Source: Roseobacter sp. SK209-2-6 (GTDB taxonomy: Bacteria > Pseudomonadota > Alphaproteobacteria > Rhodobacterales > Rhodobacteraceae). From it: a stretch of DNA of 64,000 bases. Both the position numbers and the translations under genes were made by a program. The DNA lies in contig NZ_AAYC01000001.1 in NCBI RefSeq assembly GCF_000169455.1, positions 582,001-646,000 of the forward strand, read 5' to 3'. Below the pieces are notes generated by a model. The model saw only the letters and a list, made by a program, of their open reading frames with translations, did not search any database and was not told where the DNA came from. Shown here piece by piece: positions 46,015-54,581 of the stretch (positions within the stretch are counted from its first letter, which is position 1; each line of letters begins with the position of its first letter).

Positions 46015-47640
46015 ATGAAGGAGCAGGATGATTTCACCTCGCTAGTTGGTTCAATCTATGCGACGGCGGTGGACCCCAGCGGCTTTGCCGAACTGCTGGC
46101 CCTGGCGGATTCGCGCCTGGCTGAAGATAGCAGCAGACGCAGGTTTGAGGCTCTGCTCAGTGATTTCGAAGACCATGTGCTCAGGGCTGAAGCGTTGCTT
46201 GCCGCTCTCCCTGAGGCCGGGCAACAAGCGCACGACGGCGCTGAACATTGCCCCAGGTTCCGTATAAATCGACAGGGGCGCATTTTTGCACCCAACCTCT
46301 TGGCATGTGAACTCCTGGGGCTGGTTGAGGGTCAGTCGTTGGACAGGCTTGAACTCTCTGCCGACACGCTAGGGGCGGTTCAGCGTTTCTCGCGCGGGCA
46401 AAGTCAGCACGCCCCTGTGCTCCGGTTGATGCGCAGAGATACCGGCAAACCTATCCTGCTGCGGTGTGAGGCGCTGGAAGATGGAGAGGGGGTACAATGT
46501 CTTGCAGTTGACATTCCCTGGCACGCGGGCGCTGAGATGGCAATGCGGGCTCTCTATGGGCTTACACCTTCGGAGAATGCTGTGCTTGGGCTGCTGGTCG
46601 AAGGGCACAGCCCGCAAGAAGCCGCCCATTTGCGGGGCCGTTCAGTTGAGACCATTCGACAGCAAATCAAAGCGATCTTCGTCAAAACTCACACCTCAGG
46701 GTTACAGGACTTGCTGCATCTGGGGCGGGTGGTCAGTGTGTCCAGCCCACAGCTGGATCGCGCGACCGCAGTCGCAGGACAGACCAGTGAACTGCGCCTC
46801 CCCGATGGGCGAGTGCTGAGCTATCGCCAAATCGGTGACCCGTCGGGACGCCCGGTGATCTTTTTGCACGGCTGCCTGGGTGGCAACCAGTTGCCCCGCG
46901 CAGCCGAGGTGGAGCTGTACCGGCTTGGTCTGCGCTGGATCGCACCGGCACGCCCCTGGCATGGGGGGTCTTGCGGCTGGCCGGGGCTGCTATCGCACCC
47001 GGAAAACTATGGCGAGGATCTCGCGGCCTTGGCGGATCATCTTGACCTCAATGAAGTGACCCTGGTGGGCTATGATGCGGGGGCAATTCTCGCTTGTTGC
47101 GCCGGGGAGAAACTCGGGTCGCGCTTACATAAGACATTTGCCTTAGCGATCACCCCGCCAATGTGCAGCCTGCGCGATTTTGCTGCCGCACCAACACAAC
47201 AGAGGATCCTTGCGCTCGCTGCACGAACCTCACTGCCTTTGCTGCGCTATTTGTCCATTCTGGGGGATCGCAAACTGCGCCTCGAGGGGCAGAGCGCCTT
47301 TGCACAGACCGTATTTCGGGACGCCCCAGCGGATCTGGAAGCCTGTCGTGACCCAGAAGTGCTTGAGTTGATGTGGCAGGGGCATTTTTTCCATGTTGGC
47401 GCGGGAAACGACAGTTTTATCAACGATTGTCGTTTGATTGCCTCCGAATGGCGCCCCCGTGTCACAGAACATCCTGCCCCGTTGGTCTTCTTACACGGGA
47501 GAGAGGATCGAATTGTGCCTTTGCCGCGCGCGCGCAGCTTTGCTGAGGAGCTGAAGGCCAATTTGATCGTCGTGAAAGGAGCCGGGCACAGTCTGCCGTT
47601 CAGCCATTGGCAAGCCGTTCTGGCGGCGCTGTACCCATAG
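46015..47640 (+). CDS. LuxR-type HTH fused to an alpha/beta hydrolase
   Basis: A 541-residue fusion. Residues 1-170 are a PAS-like sensory region (RFRINRQGRIFAPN...LLRCEALEDGEG). Residues 178-245 are a LuxR/GerE HTH (LTPSENAVLGLLVEGHSPQE...VETIRQQIKAIFVKT). Residues 260-541 are an alpha/beta hydrolase with oxyanion HG (FLHGCLGG), nucleophile elbow GYDAG (Asp354 in place of the usual Ser), acid Asp498 (HGREDRIV) and His525 (GAGHSL). An Asp nucleophile is usual in haloalkane dehalogenases and epoxide hydrolases. ATG 46015 follows AGGGG by 5 nt; a GTG at 45982 is less likely. Divergent from the vWA unit, which it may control. HTH placed before a hydrolase is known in Rhodobacteraceae but uncharacterised as far as I know. 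Confidence 0.85.
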   Translation: MKEQDDFTSLVGSIYATAVDPSGFAELLALADSRLAEDSSRRRFEALLSDFEDHVLRAEALLAALPEAGQQAHDGAEHCPRFRINRQGRIFAPNLLACELLGLVEGQSLDRLELSADTLGAVQRFSRGQSQHAPVLRLMRRDTGKPILLRCEALEDGEGVQCLAVDIPWHAGAEMAMRALYGLTPSENAVLGLLVEGHSPQEAAHLRGRSVETIRQQIKAIFVKTHTSGLQDLLHLGRVVSVSSPQLDRATAVAGQTSELRLPDGRVLSYRQIGDPSGRPVIFLHGCLGGNQLPRAAEVELYRLGLRWIAPARPWHGGSCGWPGLLSHPENYGEDLAALADHLDLNEVTLVGYDAGAILACCAGEKLGSRLHKTFALAITPPMCSLRDFAAAPTQQRILALAARTSLPLLRYLSILGDRKLRLEGQSAFAQTVFRDAPADLEACRDPEVLELMWQGHFFHVGAGNDSFINDCRLIASEWRPRVTEHPAPLVFLHGREDRIVPLPRARSFAEELKANLIVVKGAGHSLPFSHWQAVLAALYP

Positions 47641-47877
47641 TTCTGTCCGCAAATGATACGCTGATTGCCGCTGTCTGGCAGGTCTGGTGGGAGGTGACGG
47701 CACTGCAGCTCATGCGCCAGGGAAGGCAGGGTAATTCCCTCTGCACGGATCTTCGTGGCCAGTCTGTCGAGGCCTGTTATCTTCTACTCCTCTTGCGCCT
47801 TACTCTTTTGGGGCTAGGCAATGCCGCCTCGAGCCGTCATTCAGGTCGAGTGTTTTGGGAAGCTAAGGAGAGACCGG

Positions 47878-48918
47878 GTGCTACGCATTTTAATTCTTGC
47901 AGCTCTGATCTGGTGGGGCGGAAAGTTCCTGCGGTTTTCGCGACTGCTTCGGCTGAGTGTCGTAGGATTGCTCTACTGCGTGGTGCTTCTTTTGCATCTC
48001 ACCTTGCCCCCGCTACATGGGCTCCGGCAATCTACAGGGGGATCGGTCGAACCCTGGCTCCTTCTGGGCGGATTTGGCCTCTTGGCTCTTGGGTACTGGC
48101 GTATTATCTCAATGCTACGGACGCGCGCGCAACCCAAGGAACCGCCCATGTCAGACGCTGCACCAACCTTTTCAGGAACCGAGCTGGAACGATATGCGCG
48201 TCATATCGTGCTGCGGGAACTTGGTGGTCCTGGGCAAAAGCGATTAAAGCAGGCCAAGGTCCTGGTAATCGGAGCAGGTGGCCTGGGCGCCCCTGCCTTG
48301 CAATATCTTGCCGCTGCCGGGGTGGGCACAATTGGTGTCATCGATGATGACATCGTTGAAAATGCCAATTTGCAGCGCCAGGTCATCCATCGAGACAAAG
48401 ATATCGGCACCCCAAAGGTATTCTCGGCACAGGCCGCGATGGAGGCGCAAAACCCCTATGTCATCGTACGCCCCTATCACCGACGTTTGGATGCGGAAAT
48501 CGCTACGGAGCTTTTCTCTGAATATGATCTCATTCTAGATGGCACCGATAATTTTGATACTCGCTATCTGGTAAACAGAACTGCGGTGGCGTTGGGCAAG
48601 CCATTGATTTCCGGTGCACTGTCTCAATGGGAGGGGCAGCTCAGCCTTTTCCATCCGAAACAGGGCGGGCCCTGCTATCAATGTATCTTCCCAGAAGCTC
48701 CTGCAATGGGGTTGGCGCCTTCCTGTTCTGAGGCGGGGGTTATCGGGCCTTTGCCCGGTGTGGTTGGATCGATGATGGCAGTTGAGGCAATAAAACACAT
48801 CACGGGTGCGGGGATGGTCCTGCGGGATGAGCTGCTGATCTATGATGCGCTCTATGGAGAAAGCCGGAAAATCCGACTTTCTCGAAACGAAGAGTGCCCG
48901 ATCTGTAACGCCACCTAA
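47878..48918 (+). CDS. MoeB/ThiF-family E1-like adenylyltransferase with N-terminal membrane region
   Basis: A 346-residue protein. The GTG start follows AAGGAG by 8 nt. Residues 1-80 hold two or three TM helices; the E1-like domain starts near 91 (MSDAAPTFSGTELERYARHI). ATP-binding GAGGLGAP and DDDIVENANLQRQ are intact. Two Cys pairs (CYQC and CPIC) bind structural zinc, and PSCSEAG carries a further Cys. It adenylates the C-terminus of a sulfur-carrier protein (MoaD/ThiS type) for molybdopterin, thiamine or related sulfur transfer. An internal ATG at 48148, with its own AAGGA 7 nt upstream, could yield a soluble form. No sulfur-carrier gene is adjacent. Confidence 0.88.
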   Translation: MLRILILAALIWWGGKFLRFSRLLRLSVVGLLYCVVLLLHLTLPPLHGLRQSTGGSVEPWLLLGGFGLLALGYWRIISMLRTRAQPKEPPMSDAAPTFSGTELERYARHIVLRELGGPGQKRLKQAKVLVIGAGGLGAPALQYLAAAGVGTIGVIDDDIVENANLQRQVIHRDKDIGTPKVFSAQAAMEAQNPYVIVRPYHRRLDAEIATELFSEYDLILDGTDNFDTRYLVNRTAVALGKPLISGALSQWEGQLSLFHPKQGGPCYQCIFPEAPAMGLAPSCSEAGVIGPLPGVVGSMMAVEAIKHITGAGMVLRDELLIYDALYGESRKIRLSRNEECPICNAT

Positions 48919-49035
48919 AAGCGCTTGAAACTCCTTCTTTGGCTCTGATCTCATCAGTGTCGCGACCGGTTCGATGACTTGCCCGATTGCGACGCTTTGG
49001 CTTTGCCGTTAGCCTTGGCCACAAAGGAGTTTTTC

Positions 49036-51051
49036 ATGTCAAACCTGCTTCTCTCTCAATGGGATACCCGTTTTGAAATCGCACCATTCGACCGCATCTC
49101 GGATGAGGATTTTTCCCCGGCCCTGGATGTGGCCTTGGAACAGCACAAAATCCAGATCGATGCGATTGCCAGTAATCCGGAGCCTGCAAGTTTCTCCAAT
49201 GTGATTGAGGCGCTGGAAACCCCGTGTCGGGAATTGGAGCAGGTGCTTGGGGTCTTTTTCACCGTTGCAGGTGCGGACAGCAACCCAAAGCGAGAAGAGC
49301 TGCAACGGGAGTTCTCACCAAAACTGGCAGCGCATTTTTCCGAAATCACAGCCAACAAGGCCCTCTATGCGCGTGTCAAATCCGTTTGGGATCAACGTGA
49401 AGAGCTGGCTCTGAGCGATGAGCAGCAGCGCGTGCTACTGTTGACGCATCGTGGGTTCGTCCGCGGAGGTGCCGCGCTGGAAGGTGACGAAGACCAGCGC
49501 ATGCAGGAAATCAAAGGCCAACTGGCCACTCTGGGCACCCGCTTTACGCAGAACCTTCTGGCTTCTGAGCGTGACTGGTTCATGGAGCTGGCCGAAGTCG
49601 ATCTGGAAGGGCTGCCCGGTTTTGTGGTGGAAGCCGCAAAGGCGGCTGGCGCTGAAAAAGGGGTCGATGGCCCGGTTGTGACCCTCTCGCGCTCTCTGAT
49701 TACGCCATTTTTGCAATTCTCAACCCGTCGGGATCTGCGCGAAATCGCTTTCAGGGCCTGGGCGGCGCGCGGCGAAGGGGAGGGGGAAGCCGACAACAGA
49801 GGCATCGCTGCCGAGATCCTGAAACTGCGCCAGGAACGGGCAGAACTGTTGGGGTATAGCAGTTTTGCCGACTACAAGCTGGAAACCGAGATGGCCAAAA
49901 CGCCCGATGCGGTGCGCGGCCTTTTGATGGATGTCTGGGAGCCGGCCAAGGCACAAGCAGAAGCGGATGCCAAAGTGCTGACAGAGATGATGCGCGAGGA
50001 TGGCATCAATGGCTCTTTGGAGCCCTGGGACTGGCGCTACTATGCGGAGAAGCGACGTAAGGCTGAACATGACCTGGATGAGGCAGAGCTGAAACCTTAT
50101 TTGCAGCTCGACCGAATGATCCAGGCGAGCTTTGATTGCGCAACCCGGTTGTTCGGTATGACCTTTGCACCCTTGGATGTCCCGCTTTATCATCCAGATT
50201 GTCGCGCCTGGGAGGTGACCCGTGACGGGCAGCATTTGGCCGTCTTTATTGGAGATTACTTTGCGCGCGGTTCCAAACGCTCTGGAGCCTGGTGCTCTGC
50301 AATGCGCCAGCAGGCGAAATTTCCGGCGATCCAGACCCCAGTGGTGATCAATGTCTGCAACTTCGCCAAAGGCGATCCTGCACTCCTCTCTTGGGATGAT
50401 GCACGCACCCTGTTCCATGAATTTGGCCATGCCCTGCATCAGATGCTTTCGAATGTGACCTATGAAAGCATCTCCGGCACGTCAGTGGCGCGCGATTTCG
50501 TCGAACTGCCCAGCCAACTTTATGAGCATTGGTTGGAGGTGCCGGAAGTTCTGCAGAAATTTGCCACCCATGCGGAAACTGATGAGGCAATGCCTGAGGA
50601 CATGTTGAAAAAGGTGCTGGGTGCCGCGAATTTCGACATGGGCTTCCAGACTGTGGAATATGTGTCTTCCGCGCTCGTGGATCTGGCCTTTCACGAAGGG
50701 GCGGCTCCAGAAGATGTCATGGCCAAGCAGAATGAGGTATTGGCGGGTATCGGAATGCCTGAAGCAATCACCATGCGCCACGCTTCTCCTCAATTCGCGC
50801 ATGTTTTCTCGGGAGATGGCTATTCCTCCGGCTATTACAGTTACATGTGGTCCGAAGTGATGGATGCAGATGCTTTTGCCTCTTTCGAGGAGGCCGGAGG
50901 CGCTTTTGACGCGGATCGGGCTAAAGCGCTGGAGGAGCATATCCTGTCAACCGGAGGCTCTGTTGATCCGGCGGATCTATACACGGCTTTTCGTGGGCGA
51001 CTGCCCGGTGTTGAGGCCCTGCTCAAGGGCAGGGGCCTTGCGGCCAAATAG
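49036..51051 (+). CDS. dcp: M3-family metallopeptidase (oligopeptidase / peptidyl-dipeptidase Dcp type)
   Basis: A 671-residue thimet-like oligopeptidase. The zinc motif HEFGH lies in LFHEFGHALHQML near residue 460, with the downstream Glu in SRDFVELPSQ-type context (VARDFVELPSQLYEHW). Start at ATG 49036 because AAAGGAG precedes it by 6 nt; the frame is open upstream to 48979. No signal peptide, so it acts in the cytoplasm on short peptides. Single gene. Dcp versus OpdA cannot be decided from motifs alone. Confidence 0.9.
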   Translation: MSNLLLSQWDTRFEIAPFDRISDEDFSPALDVALEQHKIQIDAIASNPEPASFSNVIEALETPCRELEQVLGVFFTVAGADSNPKREELQREFSPKLAAHFSEITANKALYARVKSVWDQREELALSDEQQRVLLLTHRGFVRGGAALEGDEDQRMQEIKGQLATLGTRFTQNLLASERDWFMELAEVDLEGLPGFVVEAAKAAGAEKGVDGPVVTLSRSLITPFLQFSTRRDLREIAFRAWAARGEGEGEADNRGIAAEILKLRQERAELLGYSSFADYKLETEMAKTPDAVRGLLMDVWEPAKAQAEADAKVLTEMMREDGINGSLEPWDWRYYAEKRRKAEHDLDEAELKPYLQLDRMIQASFDCATRLFGMTFAPLDVPLYHPDCRAWEVTRDGQHLAVFIGDYFARGSKRSGAWCSAMRQQAKFPAIQTPVVINVCNFAKGDPALLSWDDARTLFHEFGHALHQMLSNVTYESISGTSVARDFVELPSQLYEHWLEVPEVLQKFATHAETDEAMPEDMLKKVLGAANFDMGFQTVEYVSSALVDLAFHEGAAPEDVMAKQNEVLAGIGMPEAITMRHASPQFAHVFSGDGYSSGYYSYMWSEVMDADAFASFEEAGGAFDADRAKALEEHILSTGGSVDPADLYTAFRGRLPGVEALLKGRGLAAK

Positions 51052-51070
51052 GGGCGGTGTTTGCTTGGCT

Positions 51071-51092
51071 CTGCCCCTGATGAAAGGGGCAG
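51071..51092 (+). terminator. Hairpin after the M3 peptidase gene
   Basis: CTGCCCCT (51071-51078) and AGGGGCAG (51085-51092) form a perfect 8-bp stem with a 6-nt loop, 20 bp after the stop. There is no T-run, so it may be rho-assisted or bidirectional with the convergent gene at 51143. Confidence 0.5.
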
Positions 51093-51142
51093 GGCGCGTT
51101 GAAAAGGGGAGGGTGCTAGGGCAGCTTCCCCATGTTTCTGTT

Positions 51143-52069
51143 TTAATATCCCAATTGTCGGTCTACTTGATGGAGGAAGGGTTCACCCGCTTCGCCTCGT
51201 CGGAGGTTTTCGGCAATAACTTCGGCTGCTGTGCTGGCGCGGGTTTCAGCCGCGATATGCGGAGTAACCGTGACATTTGGATGCCCCCAATAGGGATGAT
51301 CTTGGGGCAGGGGTTCGACTCGGAAGACATCAAGCGTAGCATGTCCGATCTGTCCTGTTTCCAGCGCGGCAAGAAGCGCATCATCGTCGACCAATGGTCC
51401 GCGGCCTGGATTGATGATCCGCGCACCCTTGGGCAGCATTGCCAGAGTTTCGGCATCCAGGGTGTTCTCCGTGGCGGCGGTGTCAGGCAACAAAAGGATC
51501 ACAATTTCCGCAGTTCTTAGGGCCTCTTTCAACCCGTCCTCTCCGTGCAGGCAGTTGATATTGGGGATGTCTTTTGCGGATCGTGACCAGCCGGTGACTG
51601 GAAAACCCAGGCCCACAAGTGCCTGCGCACAGGCAGTTCCCAGGGCGCCCAGGCCAAGCATGGTGATCGGGCGTTCCCGGGCCAGTGGAGGGACAATGGG
51701 GTTCCAGCGATCCTGTTCAGCGAGGCTGCGGTCGATATCCAGGTGATAGCGCAAAACATGGCCGGTCACCCATTCCACCATTCCAGCCGTTAATCCGGGA
51801 TCGACCATACGGCATAGCGGCATGGTGAGTGTGCTATTGCCCGTGATCTTTTCGACCCCGGCCCAAAGGCTGAGTACAGCCTTGCAGCGGCTATGATGGG
51901 AAAAATCTTGTAGATCCGAATTGGGCGCATAGACAACATAGTCGACCTCGCTCGGCGCATGATCCAGGCGCAGGTCCACCTCTAGCCCGGCGTTTTGAAA
52001 GGCTGTTCTGAGTGGGGCTTCATAGCTGGCCCAACGCTCGGGCAGGGCAGCAAATTGCACGTTGATCAT
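51143..52069 (-). CDS. GhrA-like glyoxylate/hydroxypyruvate reductase
   Basis: A 308-residue D-2-hydroxyacid dehydrogenase. The NAD(P) motif is MLGLGALGTACA; the catalytic Arg is in NPGRGPLVDD, Glu in DVFRVEPLP and His in VTPHIAAET. Length and pattern fit GhrA (glyoxylate/hydroxypyruvate reductase A). It probably reduces glyoxylate to glycolate or hydroxypyruvate to D-glycerate in the cytoplasm. It overlaps the upstream VOC gene by 4 bp. Confidence 0.88.
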   Translation of the reverse strand: MINVQFAALPERWASYEAPLRTAFQNAGLEVDLRLDHAPSEVDYVVYAPNSDLQDFSHHSRCKAVLSLWAGVEKITGNSTLTMPLCRMVDPGLTAGMVEWVTGHVLRYHLDIDRSLAEQDRWNPIVPPLARERPITMLGLGALGTACAQALVGLGFPVTGWSRSAKDIPNINCLHGEDGLKEALRTAEIVILLLPDTAATENTLDAETLAMLPKGARIINPGRGPLVDDDALLAALETGQIGHATLDVFRVEPLPQDHPYWGHPNVTVTPHIAAETRASTAAEVIAENLRRGEAGEPFLHQVDRQLGY

Positions 52070-52482
52070 ATAGCAAAGACTCCTTCCATATCAGCGAACC
52101 CTTTGATTTCGATGGGGTTGCCCGCGGGATCATGAAAGAACATGGTGCATTGCTCGCCTGGCTCCCCGGCGAAGCGGGTGGTTGGGGCGATGGTGAAGGC
52201 AATGCCCTCATCTTGCAAGCGCTCTGCGAGGCTGCGCCAGGCTTCGAGAGGTAAGATCACCCCAAGATGCGGCATTGGCACCAGATGCTCCCCGACTTTG
52301 CCCGTTTTGGATGTTGCAAAGATGGGGCCAAGGTGCAGGCTGATCTGGTGGCCAAAGAAGTTGAAATCAATCCAGGTCTCGGTGCTACGGCCCTCCTTGC
52401 AGCCTAAGAGGCCGCCATAAAAGGCCCGTGCTTTGTCCAAATCGTCAACGTGGTAGGCCAGATGGAAAATGCTTGTAGTCAT
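52066..52482 (-). CDS. VOC-superfamily (glyoxalase-like) protein
   Basis: A 138-residue vicinal oxygen chelate protein starting MTTSIFHLAYHVDDLDKARA. Putative metal ligands are His8, the His in QISLHLGP and the C-terminal Glu in GNPIEIKG. It could be a dioxygenase-like or lyase enzyme; no specific reaction is assigned. First gene of a two-gene unit with the GhrA-like reductase, divergent from a LysR gene (111 bp), which may regulate both. Confidence 0.82.
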   Translation of the reverse strand: MTTSIFHLAYHVDDLDKARAFYGGLLGCKEGRSTETWIDFNFFGHQISLHLGPIFATSKTGKVGEHLVPMPHLGVILPLEAWRSLAERLQDEGIAFTIAPTTRFAGEPGEQCTMFFHDPAGNPIEIKGFADMEGVFAI

Positions 52483-52593
52483 TCGCGCGTTCCTTGCATT
52501 CGGTTTGGTTCCTTAGAGTGTGCATTGGGGGTTTACCGTCTTTGCGGAAGAATAGGTTAGCTAATTCCTCTTTCTTCAAACATAAGGGAAACT

Positions 52594-53445
52594 ATGGATA
52601 TACGATTTGTTGAAAGTTTGGTCGCGGTTGTGGAGGTCGGTTCCTTGGCGGCGGCTGCTCGACAACAAAACCTTACAGCGGCAGCGATTTCCCAACGTGT
52701 TGCTGCACTCGAAGCCGAACTTCATGTCGCGCTCTTGCTGCGAGAGGGAAGGCGGGTGGTCCCGACCCCGGATTGTGAGGCTTTGCTGCCGGATTTCAAT
52801 CGGATGCTTCGCATACGAGCTGGGTTGAAACAGCGGTTGATGCAGGGGCGGTTGAAAGGGACATTCCGGTTGGGCGCGATTTCCACAGCGATAGGTGACT
52901 ATGCGCCTGGCTTGGTCGAAGTGCTGAGGGCGGAGGCGCCGGAGGTGGAGCTGTCTCTCATGCCTGGGTCCTCTTCCGAGATTTTTCACAAATTCGAAAG
53001 TGAGGCCTTGGATGCCGCACTGATCGTTGAACCTCCATTTGTCCTGCCTAAATCGATGGTGTTCGAGGTGGTGGGGCGGCAGCCTTTGGGCTTGCTGACG
53101 CCGAAAGAGCCCGGGCAGGACTTGCCCTATATTGTCTATGGGCGCGAGGCCTGGGGTGGGTCAGCATGTTGGGCAGCACTTGAGCGGCTGGAAACTGCCC
53201 CCAGGATCCTGTGTGAGATGGATGCGCTGGAGACCATTGCGCAAATGGTGGGGGATGGGCTGGGGCAAGCCCTGCTTCCAAGATGGGAGGGTTTGTTACG
53301 ACATTTCCCCCAAACCTGCTTTGCGCCGATTGATGCATCCGCGCGAAACGTTGGTTTGCTCAGCTGGCGGCGCGATAGAGATCGCCCGGTCATGGAGTTG
53401 CTGCGGCAGGGACTCGGTTTGGCCCAGGGGGTGACGCCGTCCTAG
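52594..53445 (+). CDS. LysR-family transcriptional regulator
   Basis: A 283-residue LysR protein. The HTH begins at the first residues (MDIRFVESLVAVVEVGSLAAAA), followed by the effector domain. Divergent from the VOC/ghrA-like pair, suggesting that it controls them. The ligand is unknown. Its TAG shares CTAG with the convergent rodA stop. Confidence 0.87.
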   Translation: MDIRFVESLVAVVEVGSLAAAARQQNLTAAAISQRVAALEAELHVALLLREGRRVVPTPDCEALLPDFNRMLRIRAGLKQRLMQGRLKGTFRLGAISTAIGDYAPGLVEVLRAEAPEVELSLMPGSSSEIFHKFESEALDAALIVEPPFVLPKSMVFEVVGRQPLGLLTPKEPGQDLPYIVYGREAWGGSACWAALERLETAPRILCEMDALETIAQMVGDGLGQALLPRWEGLLRHFPQTCFAPIDASARNVGLLSWRRDRDRPVMELLRQGLGLAQGVTPS

Positions 53446-54581
53446 CGGGGCCGGTGGATATTGGCGCTTTGGACCAGACCAAAGGCCGCCAACAGGACGA
53501 GCATCGCAGAACCGCCGTATGAAACCAGCGGCAGCGGCACGCCCACAACCGGGGCTAAGCCCATGACCATCGACATGTTTACCGCAAAAAACAGGAAAAA
53601 GGTGATCGCAACCCCAAGCGTGACCAGTGAGGCAAAACGGTCTTTGGTTGCAAATGCCGTGGCAACACAGAACACGATGATCAGCACATAAATTGAGAGA
53701 AGGGTAAAGCCGCCGATAAAGCCAAACTCTTCTGCCAATGTTGTAAAGATAAAATCGGTGTGTTTTTCAGGCAGAAAGTTCAGCCGCGATTGGGTGCCTT
53801 GCATATAGCCCCGGCCAGACCATCCGCCAGACCCCAGCGCGATCTTGGATTGGGTGATGTGATAGCCAGCGCCAAGCGGGTCTTGCGAGGGGTCCAGAAA
53901 GGTGTCGATACGCCGATACTGGTAGTTTTTCAGCAATTGCCAATCGGTGCCTCGGCTCTGAAACACGGCGCTGACAAGGGCAACGGCAGAAGCGATGACG
54001 GCGGCAAAGTAGCTCCAATGCACCCCCGCCAGGAACATCACCCCACCACCTGCAGCCATCAGCAAAATGGATGTTCCCAAATCGGGTTGCCGCAGAACCA
54101 GGAAGGTGGGCAGGAGGATCATCAAGACTGGCAAGAACACCCAAACCGGCTTTGAAATGCGCTCTGCTGGCAGCCAGTCATAATAGGCTGCGAGAAGCAT
54201 AACCAAGGTTATTTTGGTAAGTTCGGACGGCTGAAGCCGCATGAAACCCAGATCAATCCAGCGCTGCGCCCCCATGCCGACAGAGCCAAAGAACTCAACC
54301 GCGATGAGCAAAAGCAAGGATAGGAAAAAGGCCAAAGCAGAGATATTTCGCCAGAACCAGGTCGGCACCATGGCGACGATGAGCATCGCCGCAATCCCCA
54401 GCAAAAAGCGTTTGAACTGGGGTTCTGCCCAGGGGCTGAATGATCCGCCTGCAACGGAATAGAGCATCAGGAAGCCAACGCCAGCAGCGGTGACCAGCAA
54501 CAATGTCAGAGGCCAGTTCAGATAGAGGATTTTGCGCAGACCCGAAGGCGTCGTCTTAGCGTGATACTCTAGATAGCTCAT
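53442..54581 (-). CDS. rodA: SEDS peptidoglycan glycosyltransferase RodA
   Basis: A 379-residue polytopic protein with about ten TM helices. Conserved SEDS features include the segment FLPEKHTDFIFTTLAEEFGF and the C-terminal GLPLPLVSYGG-like stretch (VGVPLPLVSYGGSAML). It polymerises lipid II for cell elongation together with PBP2. Last gene of the mreBCD-mrdA-rodA block; its start overlaps the mrdA stop by 4 bp (ATGA). Confidence 0.95.
   Translation of the reverse strand: MSYLEYHAKTTPSGLRKILYLNWPLTLLLVTAAGVGFLMLYSVAGGSFSPWAEPQFKRFLLGIAAMLIVAMVPTWFWRNISALAFFLSLLLLIAVEFFGSVGMGAQRWIDLGFMRLQPSELTKITLVMLLAAYYDWLPAERISKPVWVFLPVLMILLPTFLVLRQPDLGTSILLMAAGGGVMFLAGVHWSYFAAVIASAVALVSAVFQSRGTDWQLLKNYQYRRIDTFLDPSQDPLGAGYHITQSKIALGSGGWSGRGYMQGTQSRLNFLPEKHTDFIFTTLAEEFGFIGGFTLLSIYVLIIVFCVATAFATKDRFASLVTLGVAITFFLFFAVNMSMVMGLAPVVGVPLPLVSYGGSAMLVLLAAFGLVQSANIHRPR

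Noticed and set aside
47607-48347. 246-codon open frame overlapping the MoeB-like gene
   Set aside because: Translation is Arg/Ala/Trp-rich and domain-free; the overlapping frame is a clear E1-like enzyme.
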